Assembly: GCA_038237435.1 (NCBI GenBank)
Contig: JBBRYT010000007.1
Location: forward strand, 1 to 64,000
From: JACCTI01 sp038237435
GTDB lineage: Bacteria; Verrucomicrobiota; Verrucomicrobiia; Chthoniobacterales; UBA10450
Length of the DNA stretch: 64,000 nt
Reading direction: 5' to 3'
Below, piece by piece: positions 27,153 through 36,049 of the stretch. The first letter of the stretch is position 1; every line of letters begins with the position of its first letter. The notes under the pieces were generated by a model, which was not told the DNA's origin, searched no databases, and worked only from the letters and a program-made list of their open reading frames with translations. Both the position numbers and the translations under genes were made by a program.

Positions 27153-29156
27153 CTACTTCTCGGTCATTTCGATGACGCCCGACCAGTCGTCCCGCCGCCT
27201 TGCGGAGTCCATTGTCGCCATCTTCTGAAGATAAAATGCCGAAGGCCCATCGACACCTCCGCGGAGGGTTTGCGTTCGGTTCATCAAATCGCCGGCGCCC
27301 TCGAAATCGCCCGCGCGAAACTTCCGCAAACCCTGTTCGAAGAGCGCAATCCATTCAAGTTCGCTAGCGGCTGCATCACAGCGGCAGATCAACTCATGAA
27401 TGAGGGCGCTATGCGTTTTGCCGGCTGCGCGAAATTCACCCAGTTGCCTGACGACAAATTTTTCCCCGATCTGCGCCCGCGTCGATTCGGAAATCAAAAC
27501 CTGCGTCCCGAGAAATTTGTTTAACGATTCCAGGCGCGACGCGAAATTCGTCGTGTCGCCAATCATGCTATAATCGAAGCGATAGGTAGAACCGAGATTA
27601 CCGGCGAGCACTTTGCCGGTGTTCACACCGATGCGTGTGCGCAAACGACGACCGCGCAATTCAATGTCCGCCAGACAACGCAGATCGCAGGCTGCCTCCG
27701 CCGCGAGCGTGGCATGCGCCGGATCTTCTATCGGCGCGCCCCAACCGGCCATGACCGAATCGCCGACGTATTTTACGATCGTCCCTTTTTTTTCCAAAAT
27801 GCAACGCGTCGTCCGTTCGAAGTAATCGATCAACGTTGTCGAGACTTCCGCCGGATCGAGATCCTCGGAAAGCGCCGTGAAGTTTTCCAGATCGGTAAAC
27901 ATGATCGTGGCCTCGACTGTTTTGCCGCCGGGCGTCAGATCGAAATCGGAATTCGCAATCTTGTCCGCCATTTGCGGCGACAAATAAAAACCGAAGGCGC
28001 GCCGCAGTTCCTTTCGGCGGCGAGACTCGAGATAGTATTGCGAACCTAACGACCAGAAGAGACCGACTGGAATTTCGACTGCGACCGGAATGAGCCAGGC
28101 GAACCAAATGCGTTCGTTCCACGCCAGCCACCAAACGAAACAGGTAAAGGCGAGTGCCGTCGCAAGTGCGACGAGGGTGGCGAAGAGCGGCCGAATAAGT
28201 GCAAGCAAACCAAGCAACAGACCGACGACGATTACGAGAATGGTTTCTCGTTTCACCGACAGCCGCGTGAGCCACTCGCCCCGCAATAAATTGAGAAGAA
28301 TGGTCGCGTGAATTTCGAGGCCGCTCGAAAGTTCACCGCTGGATCGCGAGTAGGGCGTGCCGAATTCGTCGCGATTCGCGCCGAGATAACCGACCGCGGT
28401 GCGGCCGCCGACAAAAACAATTTTGTCTCTGAAGAAATCGGCCGGCAATCCTTCCGGCTCGATCGCCTGCACGAAACTGACGGACGAAAATTGTCCCGGT
28501 GGGCCATAGTAATTTACCCAACGCGGCCACGGCGTGTGGCGAGTTTCCTGCGCCACTTTCGCGCCCAATAGCTCTGCTGCGCGCCACGTGGCCGTCGGCA
28601 GGTCGTCCGTTCCTAAGTAAATTTGCCGCACTGCGTAGTCGGGATCGACCGGCCGAAAGGCAAGCAGACCCCACCCCGCCGCCGCTTTTCGCAAAGTTCG
28701 AATCGGGGGAAGAATCCGTTCCTGCGCTACACCGCCGAGTGGCTCAAAGACTTCCATGGCCGCGCCGAGAACTACGCGGCCGTTTCTCTGAATCGCTTCC
28801 GCAAGCGCTTCATCTCCGGCGGCGTCTCTTGCCGACGCATCGAAAACGATGTCGAAAATTGCCAGGCGCGCTCCGTCCTGCGTCAGGCGATTGATTAACT
28901 GCGTGTGCAGCCCGCGATTCCAGGCATCGCCTAACGACTGGTTCAATCTCTTGGCCGAGACGTCGTCGAGATAAACGAGAACGAACTTATCCGTGTCGAG
29001 CGGCGATCTCCAGGTGAAGGGCAGATCGTAACTGAGCCGCGCCAACGGATCGGCGTATATATAATAGAGTGCGGCCAATCCCACGCCCGCCGCGAGCAGA
29101 CTTCCCCCGAAAGTCGCGCGCGCGCGAGTAAGGATTTTCGCGTTGCGACTTCGCAT
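27153..29156 (-). CDS. CHASE2-domain class III adenylate cyclase
   Basis: This 667-residue protein has an N-terminal membrane segment, a CHASE2 sensor domain (FVLVYLDDVSAKRLNQ; LAIFDIVFDASARD), three more membrane segments near 325-395, and a C-terminal class III cyclase domain. Metal-binding Asp residues lie in MFTDLENFT (about 418) and KYVGDSVMAGWG (about 463). The Lys before YVGD and the Asp in MIGDTTNFASRLE fit ATP specificity, so cAMP is the expected product. A helical TPR-like tail follows (LFEQGLRKFRAGDFEGAGDL). It lies between a FecR-domain gene and a second CHASE2 gene; it probably converts an extracytoplasmic signal to cAMP. Confidence 0.9.
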   Translation of the reverse strand: MRSRNAKILTRARATFGGSLLAAGVGLAALYYIYADPLARLSYDLPFTWRSPLDTDKFVLVYLDDVSAKRLNQSLGDAWNRGLHTQLINRLTQDGARLAIFDIVFDASARDAAGDEALAEAIQRNGRVVLGAAMEVFEPLGGVAQERILPPIRTLRKAAAGWGLLAFRPVDPDYAVRQIYLGTDDLPTATWRAAELLGAKVAQETRHTPWPRWVNYYGPPGQFSSVSFVQAIEPEGLPADFFRDKIVFVGGRTAVGYLGANRDEFGTPYSRSSGELSSGLEIHATILLNLLRGEWLTRLSVKRETILVIVVGLLLGLLALIRPLFATLVALATALAFTCFVWWLAWNERIWFAWLIPVAVEIPVGLFWSLGSQYYLESRRRKELRRAFGFYLSPQMADKIANSDFDLTPGGKTVEATIMFTDLENFTALSEDLDPAEVSTTLIDYFERTTRCILEKKGTIVKYVGDSVMAGWGAPIEDPAHATLAAEAACDLRCLADIELRGRRLRTRIGVNTGKVLAGNLGSTYRFDYSMIGDTTNFASRLESLNKFLGTQVLISESTRAQIGEKFVVRQLGEFRAAGKTHSALIHELICRCDAAASELEWIALFEQGLRKFRAGDFEGAGDLMNRTQTLRGGVDGPSAFYLQKMATMDSARRRDDWSGVIEMTEK

Positions 29157-29180
29157 GCGATTCGCCGCGAAAAAACTAGG

Positions 29181-30308
29181 TCAGGGGTTGCCGACCGGAG
29201 TCATCTGACAGGCGCCGAGTTTGGCTCCGGGATTTTGTTTAAGAAACGCCTGCGCCGCGTTCGAGGTTAGAAAAATCGTTTGGCCATTATGACAGACGGC
29301 CACGAGGTTGCCTTGACCTCCGCCGCCGCCGTTCGAACCAGGCGGAAATCCTAAGGTTCCATTGTTGGTGCCGGGAGGACCTCTCTCATCGCCGGGTATT
29401 GCTCCTCCTCCGCCTCCCCCAAACGATCCCGCACAATCGGGTCCCAAGGCTATCGCCAGCTCGAGGAGTTTATCAGCATCTTTGGGATCGGCTTCCGTCA
29501 CGCTTCGCAAGATTCTCGCGCGCATTCCACAATCAGGTCCGACGGCTTTGAAACTTTCGCGCAATATATCCAAGGCCCAATCTGTGCGCGCAATTGTCGA
29601 AGCCCCGGCTAGTTGGGGCGCGATCATTCGGAACCGCTTCGTCGCGTCGGGCAAGGCCGAGAAAAATTGCCGGCGCTCCGCGTTACGGAGCGGTCGCGGA
29701 TGGGCTAAATGATTTTCCAGAACCAAATACCACGGCGCTGCGTCACCGAAATCGCTCAGGGTGTTCTGTGCGGGCGGTCCACCCAAAGCAGCATTGGCGC
29801 TCTGCCCTTCCCGCGCCGTGACTGCGCCGCCGCTATTGCTCAAACCGAACGCGCCTTCGATCATCGAAACCGCAGTTTCCGCCGAGGTCACCTTTAAAAC
29901 AAAAGCCGTCCCGCGAATCGCTCCATTCGCCGCCGGTGTTTCGATGCGCACTTCCCGCGACTTGCCGCGACTAAAGAAAAACGCCGAGCCCTTCGGCATA
30001 TTCAGTGTGGCATTGCTCCCCGCCGCGCTGGGAGGTTTGATCTCGATTGTCGTTAGCTCGTCGAGTTGCAGGACGCTGCCATCGCTCATCCGCACAGTCG
30101 CGCGGCTCTCTTCACCGGTGCGCAACTGATCACCCACGTTGAGTTTCTGACCTACACTGGCGACTAACCACCCGGCGCCAGGCCGACCGACCTCCACGCG
30201 ATTGTCTTTGCTGATCAGACTGGCTGTTTGCGCCGATTCCTGAGCCGCGAGCGGGTTACTCAGCAGAGCAACCGCTGTTAACACCACCACGATGGGTGCG
30301 CGTCTCAC
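29181..30308 (-). CDS. Secreted FecR-domain protein
   Basis: This 375-residue protein has a signal peptide (MRRAPIVVVLTAVALLSNPLAA) and a FecR domain at about 45-160 (VGQKLNVGDQLRTGEESRATVRMSDGSVLQLDE; ETPAANGAIRGTAFVLKV). A helical middle part and a Gly-rich linker follow. The last 35 residues hold a Cys-His module (VCHNGQTIFLTSNAAQAFL...LGAC) of a kind found at the C-terminus of many secreted bacterial proteins. The start is GTG. It lies 24 nt upstream of the CHASE2-cyclase gene; FecR-CHASE2-cyclase operons are known in several phyla, so it may present or modulate the signal sensed by CHASE2. A GCCTAACGAG motif lies just upstream. Confidence 0.85.
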   Translation of the reverse strand: MRRAPIVVVLTAVALLSNPLAAQESAQTASLISKDNRVEVGRPGAGWLVASVGQKLNVGDQLRTGEESRATVRMSDGSVLQLDELTTIEIKPPSAAGSNATLNMPKGSAFFFSRGKSREVRIETPAANGAIRGTAFVLKVTSAETAVSMIEGAFGLSNSGGAVTAREGQSANAALGGPPAQNTLSDFGDAAPWYLVLENHLAHPRPLRNAERRQFFSALPDATKRFRMIAPQLAGASTIARTDWALDILRESFKAVGPDCGMRARILRSVTEADPKDADKLLELAIALGPDCAGSFGGGGGGAIPGDERGPPGTNNGTLGFPPGSNGGGGGQGNLVAVCHNGQTIFLTSNAAQAFLKQNPGAKLGACQMTPVGNP

Positions 30309-30357
30309 GGGCGCAGCCTAACGAGAACACACCATCGCTATCAAGCGCTAACTGAAC

Positions 30358-31308
30358 TTAGCGACTCAACTCCAGCATGCGTAGCAGAGGAACTTCCGCG
30401 CGTTTGCGTAGCGCTTCCGGCAAAGTGATCTCCGGCTCCAAATTCAGCAACGCGGAATGTGCTTTCTCCAGCGTATTCATTTTCATGAAACGACATTCCG
30501 CGCAGGCGCAACGATCCGTGGGCCCAGCGATGAAATTCTTATCGGGCACTTCTTTGCGCAGGCGATGGAGCATACCCGCTTCCGTGACAATGATGATGTC
30601 GTGCGCGGCGCTCTGCCGGCAGTAGCTGACCATCTTTTCTGTCGAGCAGACTTCGTCGGCCAGCAGACGCACGGCGAAAGGACATTCCGGATGAGCGACC
30701 ACAGGCGCGCCGGGAAATTCTTCGCGGATCTTGCGAATGCTCCGCGCGGTGAATTCAACATGCACATAACAATTCCCCTGCCACAAATCCATTGGCCGCC
30801 CCGTTCTCTCTATGACCCAGGCGCCCAGGTTTTGATCCGGGACGAAGAGAATGTTGCGGTCGGCCGGAGCGCTGCGCACGATTTTTTCTGCATTGCCGCT
30901 GGTGCAAATGACATCGGAGAGCGCCTTCACGCCCGCGCTGCAATTGATGTAAGCAATGACGTAGTAATTTTTCTCAGTGTGTTGTTGGAGAAATTGTTCC
31001 AGCTTCTCCGGCGGACAGGAGTCGGAGAGCGAACAACCCGCATCGAGGTCCGGGAGCAAAACCTTTTTGCTCGGATTAACGATTTTCGCGGTCTCCGCCA
31101 TGAAGTGCACGCCGCAAAAAAGAATGACGTCGGCCTTCGTTTCCGCCGCGTGGTAGCTTAAGCCTAACGAGTCGCCAACGTAATCGGCGATGTCCTGCAA
31201 CTCCGGCGCCTGGTAATTGTGCGCGAGGATGACCGCGTTGCGTTCACGCTTCAGCTCGGCGATCTCCTCTACCAAATCGAGACCGAAGTTTACACCGCTG
31301 CTAACCAT
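30358..31308 (-). CDS. nadA: Quinolinate synthase A
   Basis: NadA condenses iminoaspartate with dihydroxyacetone phosphate to quinolinate in NAD synthesis, using a 4Fe-4S cluster. The 316-residue protein has NAVILAHNYQ, DIADYVGDSLGL, VILFCGVHFMAETA, LLPDLDAGCSLSDSCP, VAHPECP and CRFMKMNTLEK. By comparison with structurally studied NadA, the cluster ligands are likely Cys123, Cys209 and Cys272. nadB and nadC are not in the window. The gene diverges from proC with under 60 nt between the two conserved coding starts. Confidence 0.95.
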   Translation of the reverse strand: MVSSGVNFGLDLVEEIAELKRERNAVILAHNYQAPELQDIADYVGDSLGLSYHAAETKADVILFCGVHFMAETAKIVNPSKKVLLPDLDAGCSLSDSCPPEKLEQFLQQHTEKNYYVIAYINCSAGVKALSDVICTSGNAEKIVRSAPADRNILFVPDQNLGAWVIERTGRPMDLWQGNCYVHVEFTARSIRKIREEFPGAPVVAHPECPFAVRLLADEVCSTEKMVSYCRQSAAHDIIIVTEAGMLHRLRKEVPDKNFIAGPTDRCACAECRFMKMNTLEKAHSALLNLEPEITLPEALRKRAEVPLLRMLELSR

Positions 31309-31366
31309 CGGCTAACTTCGCCGGATTCCCTCAACTTCTCAAACCACAGGCGCAGGTTACCGACTT

Positions 31367-32152
31367 GGATTTATCGGCGCCGGTCACCTGGCGAGCTCGG
31401 TCATCCGCGGACTTCTCCGCACAAGATCCTGCACGCCTAACGAGATCATCGCCAGCCAGCCGATCGATGAGCTGCGCGAAAAATTGCAAACCGAGACCGG
31501 CATTCGAGTGGTCAGTGGAAATGAAGAGATCGTTAGGCTGGCAGAAATCGTCTTGCTAGGGGTGAAGCCCACCGTTGTCCTGCCGGTGATCCAGGAAAAC
31601 TCTGCGCGCCTGCGCAACAAGTTGGTGATTTCTCTCGCCGCCGGCATTCGCATCTCGAGCATGGAGCCGCTGGCCGATGCGCGATTCTTACGCGTGATGA
31701 CCAACACACCAGCCGCCATCGGCCAGGCTGCCACTGCTATTGCCGTCGGGAATCGCACGACCTCGAATGATCTCGCGCGCGCGACAGAAATTTTTCGCGC
31801 GATCGGTTTGGTGGTTACGATCGAGGAAGATCAAATCGACGCTGTAACCGCGTTGGCCGGAAGTGGGCCAGCCTTTGTCTACACCGTGATCGAAGCGCTC
31901 GCGGAAGGCGGACGGAAAGTGGGTTTGCCTAACGAGACGTCGCTCAAACTTGCCACGCAAACCGTCTTGGGTTCGGCGCAACTCGCATCCGAAAGCAACT
32001 CGTCGCCGGCGGAACTTCGGAGCGCGGTTGTCACACCGGGTGGGACCACCGCCGCCGGTTTAGCGGCGATGGAAGAATTACGGACCAGTGCAGGTCTTGT
32101 CGCGGCCGTGGAAGCGGCCACCGCACGCGGACGCGAGATGGCGAAAGTCTAA
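31367..32152 (+). CDS. proC: Pyrroline-5-carboxylate reductase, start codon unclear
   Basis: ProC reduces pyrroline-5-carboxylate to proline. The NAD(P)-binding start GFIGAGHLASSVIRGLL begins at 31367, and the C-terminal signature ALAGSGPAFVYTVIEALAEGG and VTPGGTTAAGL are present; from 31367 the length is 261 residues, normal for the family. No ATG, GTG or TTG lies in frame between the upstream stop (31313) and 31367. The first in-frame ordinary start codon (TTG, 31484) would remove the Rossmann motif. Translation may begin at the ATT at 31325, or the start codon has been lost or misread (TAC CGA CTT stands where Met would be expected). The 3' end overlaps aroE by 4 nt at a TCTAACGAG near-motif. 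Confidence 0.85.
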   Translation, partial: GFIGAGHLASSVIRGLLRTRSCTPNEIIASQPIDELREKLQTETGIRVVSGNEEIVRLAEIVLLGVKPTVVLPVIQENSARLRNKLVISLAAGIRISSMEPLADARFLRVMTNTPAAIGQAATAIAVGNRTTSNDLARATEIFRAIGLVVTIEEDQIDAVTALAGSGPAFVYTVIEALAEGGRKVGLPNETSLKLATQTVLGSAQLASESNSSPAELRSAVVTPGGTTAAGLAAMEELRTSAGLVAAVEAATARGREMAKV

Positions 32153-33015
32153 CGAGACAAAGCCGCGCGCATCACCTCGACCGGCGCTTCGCGTTCGCAC
32201 CACTTCTCAAAGGCGAGCGCGCCTTGATGCAGCAACAGCGAACGACCATTGGCGCTCCGCGCGCCAGAGTTGATGGCCGCTTCAATTAATAGAGTGCGCG
32301 TCGCGGTATAGACCGTGTCGAAAACCATCAAATAAGGTTCGATCCATGATGCGGAAATCATTTCGGGATCGGTTCCTTTCATTCCCAGGGAAGTGGCGTT
32401 CACGATCAAATCCGTATTGGCAATCGCCGCCCGCAGTTCATTTTCGCGCCACTCGACCGCTTCGGCGCCGAGACGCTTCGCCAAATTTTCCGCTTTCGAA
32501 AAGTCGCGATTCATGAGCACGAGATGCTTGCAGCCTTCGACCGCGCACTGTTGCGCAATCGCGCGACCAGTTCCGCCGCCTGCGCCTAACAACAGGATGC
32601 GCAGGTCGCGCAGTTCCACAGAAAATTCTTCACGCACCGCGCGCGCGAATCCCGGTCCGTCGGTGTTACTGCCGATCGTCCGGTCACCTTCGATTTTAAT
32701 GGTATTGATCGCGCCGACGTCGCGCGCGAACGGTTCGAGTTCGTCCACAAACTCCACCGCGCTCAACTTGTGCGGCATGGTCAGGTTGATTCCGACGAAT
32801 CCCCGAGAAGGCAGTAGCATCAGCGCCTCGGACAATTCGTTAGGCAAAATGTGAAAAGCGGCATAGCGCATTTCCTTGCCGCAAGCCATGAGCGCGGCGT
32901 TTTGCATTTTCGGCGAAAGCGAATGCGCGATCGGATCTCCGAAAACGCCGAGACGAATCGGCGGCGTTTCCTCTTTCCAATTCCGCAAGTCAGTAAGTGT
33001 GTAGAAATCCTTCAT
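32149..33015 (-). CDS. aroE: Shikimate dehydrogenase
   Basis: AroE reduces 3-dehydroshikimate with NADPH in the chorismate pathway. The 288-residue protein has the substrate-binding SLSP at 32-35, NLTMPHK with catalytic Lys83, NTDGPGF with the catalytic Asp near 119, the glycine-rich loop LLGAGGGTGRA from about 143, and VNATSLGM. The extra N-terminal residues before IRLGVFGDP are modest. It is convergent with proC and divergent from glnS (39 nt). Confidence 0.94.
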   Translation of the reverse strand: MKDFYTLTDLRNWKEETPPIRLGVFGDPIAHSLSPKMQNAALMACGKEMRYAAFHILPNELSEALMLLPSRGFVGINLTMPHKLSAVEFVDELEPFARDVGAINTIKIEGDRTIGSNTDGPGFARAVREEFSVELRDLRILLLGAGGGTGRAIAQQCAVEGCKHLVLMNRDFSKAENLAKRLGAEAVEWRENELRAAIANTDLIVNATSLGMKGTDPEMISASWIEPYLMVFDTVYTATRTLLIEAAINSGARSANGRSLLLHQGALAFEKWCEREAPVEVMRAALSR

Positions 33016-33054
33016 CGCCGCATGTAGCGTTGCCGCCGTCTCCTACTCTTTACA

Positions 33055-34737
33055 ATGCCGAACGAAAACGAAAACAAACCGTCGACCGATTTCATTCGCG
33101 AGATCGTGACGGAAGATGTGCGCGGTGGAAAACATTCGCGCATCCAGACACGCTTTCCGCCCGAGCCCAATGGTTATCTACACATCGGCCACGCGAAATC
33201 GATCTGCTTGAACTTTGGAATCGCGCGCGAGTTCGGCGGCGTTTGCAACGTGCGCATGGACGACACGAATCCGACCAAGGAAGAATCGGAGTATGTCGAG
33301 TCGATCATGGCCGACGTGCATTGGCTGATTGATGGCTGGGCCGACAAAAATCTCGGCGGCGCGCCGTTCTACACTTCGGATTATTTCGAGAAGCATTACG
33401 CATACGCCGTCACTTTGGTGCGCAAAGGCAAGGCTTATGTCGATGATCAGTCACCGGAAGAAACTGACGAGTATCGCCGTCTGGGAAAAGAGAGTCCGTT
33501 TCGCAGTCGCAGTATCGAAGAAAATCTGGACTTGTTAGGCTGCATGAAGGTCGGCGAATTTCCGGATAACAGCCGCACTTTGCGCGCGAAGATCGATATG
33601 CAGGCGGCCAACATCTGGTTGCGCGATCCAATACTTTATCGCATCCGACACGCTGCACATCATCACACCGGCGACAAATGGTGCATCTATCCGATGTATG
33701 ATTGGGCGCACACTCTCAGCGATTACATCGAAGGCATAACCCATTCGCTTTGCACGCTCGAGTTCGAGGTGCATCGCCCGTTTTATGAATGGATTTTGGA
33801 CTCGTTAGACCTGAAGCCGCCCCTACCACGCCAGATCGAGTTCGCTCGGCTGAACATCGACTACACTGTCATCAGCAAACGCAAATTATTGCAACTGGTG
33901 AACGAAGGGCACGTCAACGGCTGGGACGACCCGCGCATGCCGACTCTCTCTGGGTTGCGACGGAGGGGACTGACGGCGAGCGCGATTCGTGATTTTATCG
34001 CCGAAATCGGTGTGACGAAATATCCGAGCCTGACTGAGTTCGGTTTGCTCGAACATGCGGTGCGCGCGGAATTTAATCGCACCGCGCAGAGGCGTCTGGC
34101 GGTATTGCGACCGATCAAAATCGTGCTGACAAATTATCCGGTCGAGAAAGTCGAGCACCTGAGCGCGACCAATAATCCCGAGGATCCAAGTGCCGGGACG
34201 CGAGAGATACCATTCGGTCGCGAGCTGTATATCGAAGGCGCCGATTTCATGGAAACGCCGCCGCCGAAATATTTTCGCCTGAGGCCCGGCGGCGAGGTGC
34301 GTTTGAAATATGCTTACATCATCAAGTGCGAGGAAGTGATCAAGGACTCGTTAGGCAACGTAACTGAACTGCGTTGCACGGCCGACCTGGAGAGTAAATC
34401 CGGCGGCCCAACTTCGAACCGCAAGGTGAAAGGAACGATCCACTGGGTGAGCGCGGCCCACGCCATCGAGGCGGAAGTGCGGCTTTACGATCGCCTCTTT
34501 GCTCTGCCGGAGCCCGACGCGGACGGCGAATTCAAGAAACACCTGAATCCCAACTCGCTCGAAATCGTCCACGCGAAATGCGAACCGTCGTTAGGCGCGG
34601 CTAAGTCAGATGAGCGTTATCAATTCGAGCGGCTCGCCTATTTCGCGCTCGATCCCGATTCGCAGCCTGACAAGTTAGTTCTCAATCGCACCGTCACCTT
34701 AAAGGATGCCTGGGCGAAGCAGACTACCAAAAAGTAG
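33055..34737 (+). CDS. glnS: Glutaminyl-tRNA synthetase
   Basis: This 560-residue class I synthetase has FPPEPNGYLHIGHAKS (HIGH at 43-46), the GlnRS-type DDTNPTKE, and a KMSKS variant VISKRKL near 272-278, then two C-terminal beta-barrel domains (anticodon binding). The MDDTNP and PMYDWAH signatures separate it from GltX. The 3' end overlaps the convergent gltX by 14 nt. Having both GlnRS and GluRS suggests direct charging of tRNA-Gln, though a GatCAB route elsewhere cannot be excluded. Confidence 0.95.
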   Translation: MPNENENKPSTDFIREIVTEDVRGGKHSRIQTRFPPEPNGYLHIGHAKSICLNFGIAREFGGVCNVRMDDTNPTKEESEYVESIMADVHWLIDGWADKNLGGAPFYTSDYFEKHYAYAVTLVRKGKAYVDDQSPEETDEYRRLGKESPFRSRSIEENLDLLGCMKVGEFPDNSRTLRAKIDMQAANIWLRDPILYRIRHAAHHHTGDKWCIYPMYDWAHTLSDYIEGITHSLCTLEFEVHRPFYEWILDSLDLKPPLPRQIEFARLNIDYTVISKRKLLQLVNEGHVNGWDDPRMPTLSGLRRRGLTASAIRDFIAEIGVTKYPSLTEFGLLEHAVRAEFNRTAQRRLAVLRPIKIVLTNYPVEKVEHLSATNNPEDPSAGTREIPFGRELYIEGADFMETPPPKYFRLRPGGEVRLKYAYIIKCEEVIKDSLGNVTELRCTADLESKSGGPTSNRKVKGTIHWVSAAHAIEAEVRLYDRLFALPEPDADGEFKKHLNPNSLEIVHAKCEPSLGAAKSDERYQFERLAYFALDPDSQPDKLVLNRTVTLKDAWAKQTTKK

Positions 34738-36049
34738 TCAGCGCGCGATCTATCCGCGCCAGCACTTTTTCTTTCCCGAGAATTTCGAGCAGATGATACA
34801 GGCTCGGGCCGGCGCTGCTTCCGGTCATGGCCAACCGTGTCGGATGAACGAGTGGGCCGACTTTGATCTGCAGGTTCGCGGCGATGGTCTTGAAGAGCGC
34901 TTCGAGTGATGACGCATCGAAGTGCGCAGATTCATCGAAAGCTTCGCGCAAAGTCGTAAGAAGCTGTCGATTCTGCGGGGTGAATTGTTTCGCCGCAGCC
35001 TGCGCGTCGTATTCGAAGTCATCACGAAAATAAAAGCCGCAATACGCCGGTAGCTCCGCAAACGTCCGGACCTTTCCGACGCAGGTATCAAGAGCGGCGC
35101 GAACATATTCGGGCGAAAACTGCGAGAGATCGATTCCGGCGCGGACAAGGATGGCCCAGGCCAGCTCTTGGAACCGCTCGTTAGGCAACTCCTTCATGTA
35201 TTCGCCGTTCAGCCAGCTGCATTTCTCCAGATCGAAGTGCGCGCTCTTGCGATTGATTTTTTCCAGCTCGAAGAGCCTAACGACTTCTTCGATGGCGATT
35301 TTCTCGCGGTTATCTTTGGGCGACCAACCGAGGAGGCAGAGATAATTGCGCACCGCTTCCGGGAGATAACCGCTCTCGACGTATGTGTTGAGGCTCGCGC
35401 CGACATCGCGCTTGCTCATCTTTGATCCATCCTTGTTCAGAATCAGTGGAATGTGGGCGAAGCGCGGCGGCTCCGCGCCTAACGAGCGGTAGAGCTCGAT
35501 GTGTTTTGGCGTGTTGGAAAGGTGATCTTCCCCGCGCACGACATGACTGATCTTCATCTCGATGTCGTCGACCACGTTCACAAAATGAAAAATCCAACCT
35601 CCGTCCGGACGACGAATGGTGATGTCCGGATGCGTCTCAGCATTCGTCAGGTCGAAATCAATTTTGCCGCAGACGATGTCGTCCACCACGACGTGTTCGC
35701 GGGGCGAACGGAAACGGATCGCGCCGTTGTCTTCGTAAACGTGCCCGGCGTCGCGCAACTTTTGTAGATAACGTTCGTAAATCTCGTCGCGCTGACTTTG
35801 GAAATACGGGCCGAAATTTCCGCCGACCTGCGGACCTTCATCCCATTCAAGGCCTAACCAATGCAGCCCTTCGTAAATTGCCGCGGCCGCTTCCTCGGTA
35901 TTGCGCGATTTGTCCGTGTCTTCGACGCGCAGAACGAATGTGCCGCCGGCGTGTTTGGCGTAGAGCCAATTGAAAAGTGCGGTGCGCGCGCCACCGATAT
36001 GGAGAAAGCCTGTCGGCGATGGAGCAAAACGAACGCGGACGAGATTCAT
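34724..36049 (-). CDS. gltX: Glutamyl-tRNA synthetase
   Basis: This 441-residue protein has RFAPSPTGFLHIGGARTALFNW (HIGG at 17-20), RVEDTDKSRN, VVRGEDHLSNTPKH and KMSKR at 210-214, the bacterial GluRS set, followed by the helical anticodon-binding part. It is somewhat shorter than E. coli GltX (471). Three exact GCCTAACGA motifs lie inside it, one reading ELPNE. The start overlaps the tilS stop in ATGA, so the two genes are translationally coupled. Confidence 0.95.
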   Translation of the reverse strand: MNLVRVRFAPSPTGFLHIGGARTALFNWLYAKHAGGTFVLRVEDTDKSRNTEEAAAAIYEGLHWLGLEWDEGPQVGGNFGPYFQSQRDEIYERYLQKLRDAGHVYEDNGAIRFRSPREHVVVDDIVCGKIDFDLTNAETHPDITIRRPDGGWIFHFVNVVDDIEMKISHVVRGEDHLSNTPKHIELYRSLGAEPPRFAHIPLILNKDGSKMSKRDVGASLNTYVESGYLPEAVRNYLCLLGWSPKDNREKIAIEEVVRLFELEKINRKSAHFDLEKCSWLNGEYMKELPNERFQELAWAILVRAGIDLSQFSPEYVRAALDTCVGKVRTFAELPAYCGFYFRDDFEYDAQAAAKQFTPQNRQLLTTLREAFDESAHFDASSLEALFKTIAANLQIKVGPLVHPTRLAMTGSSAGPSLYHLLEILGKEKVLARIDRALTTFW

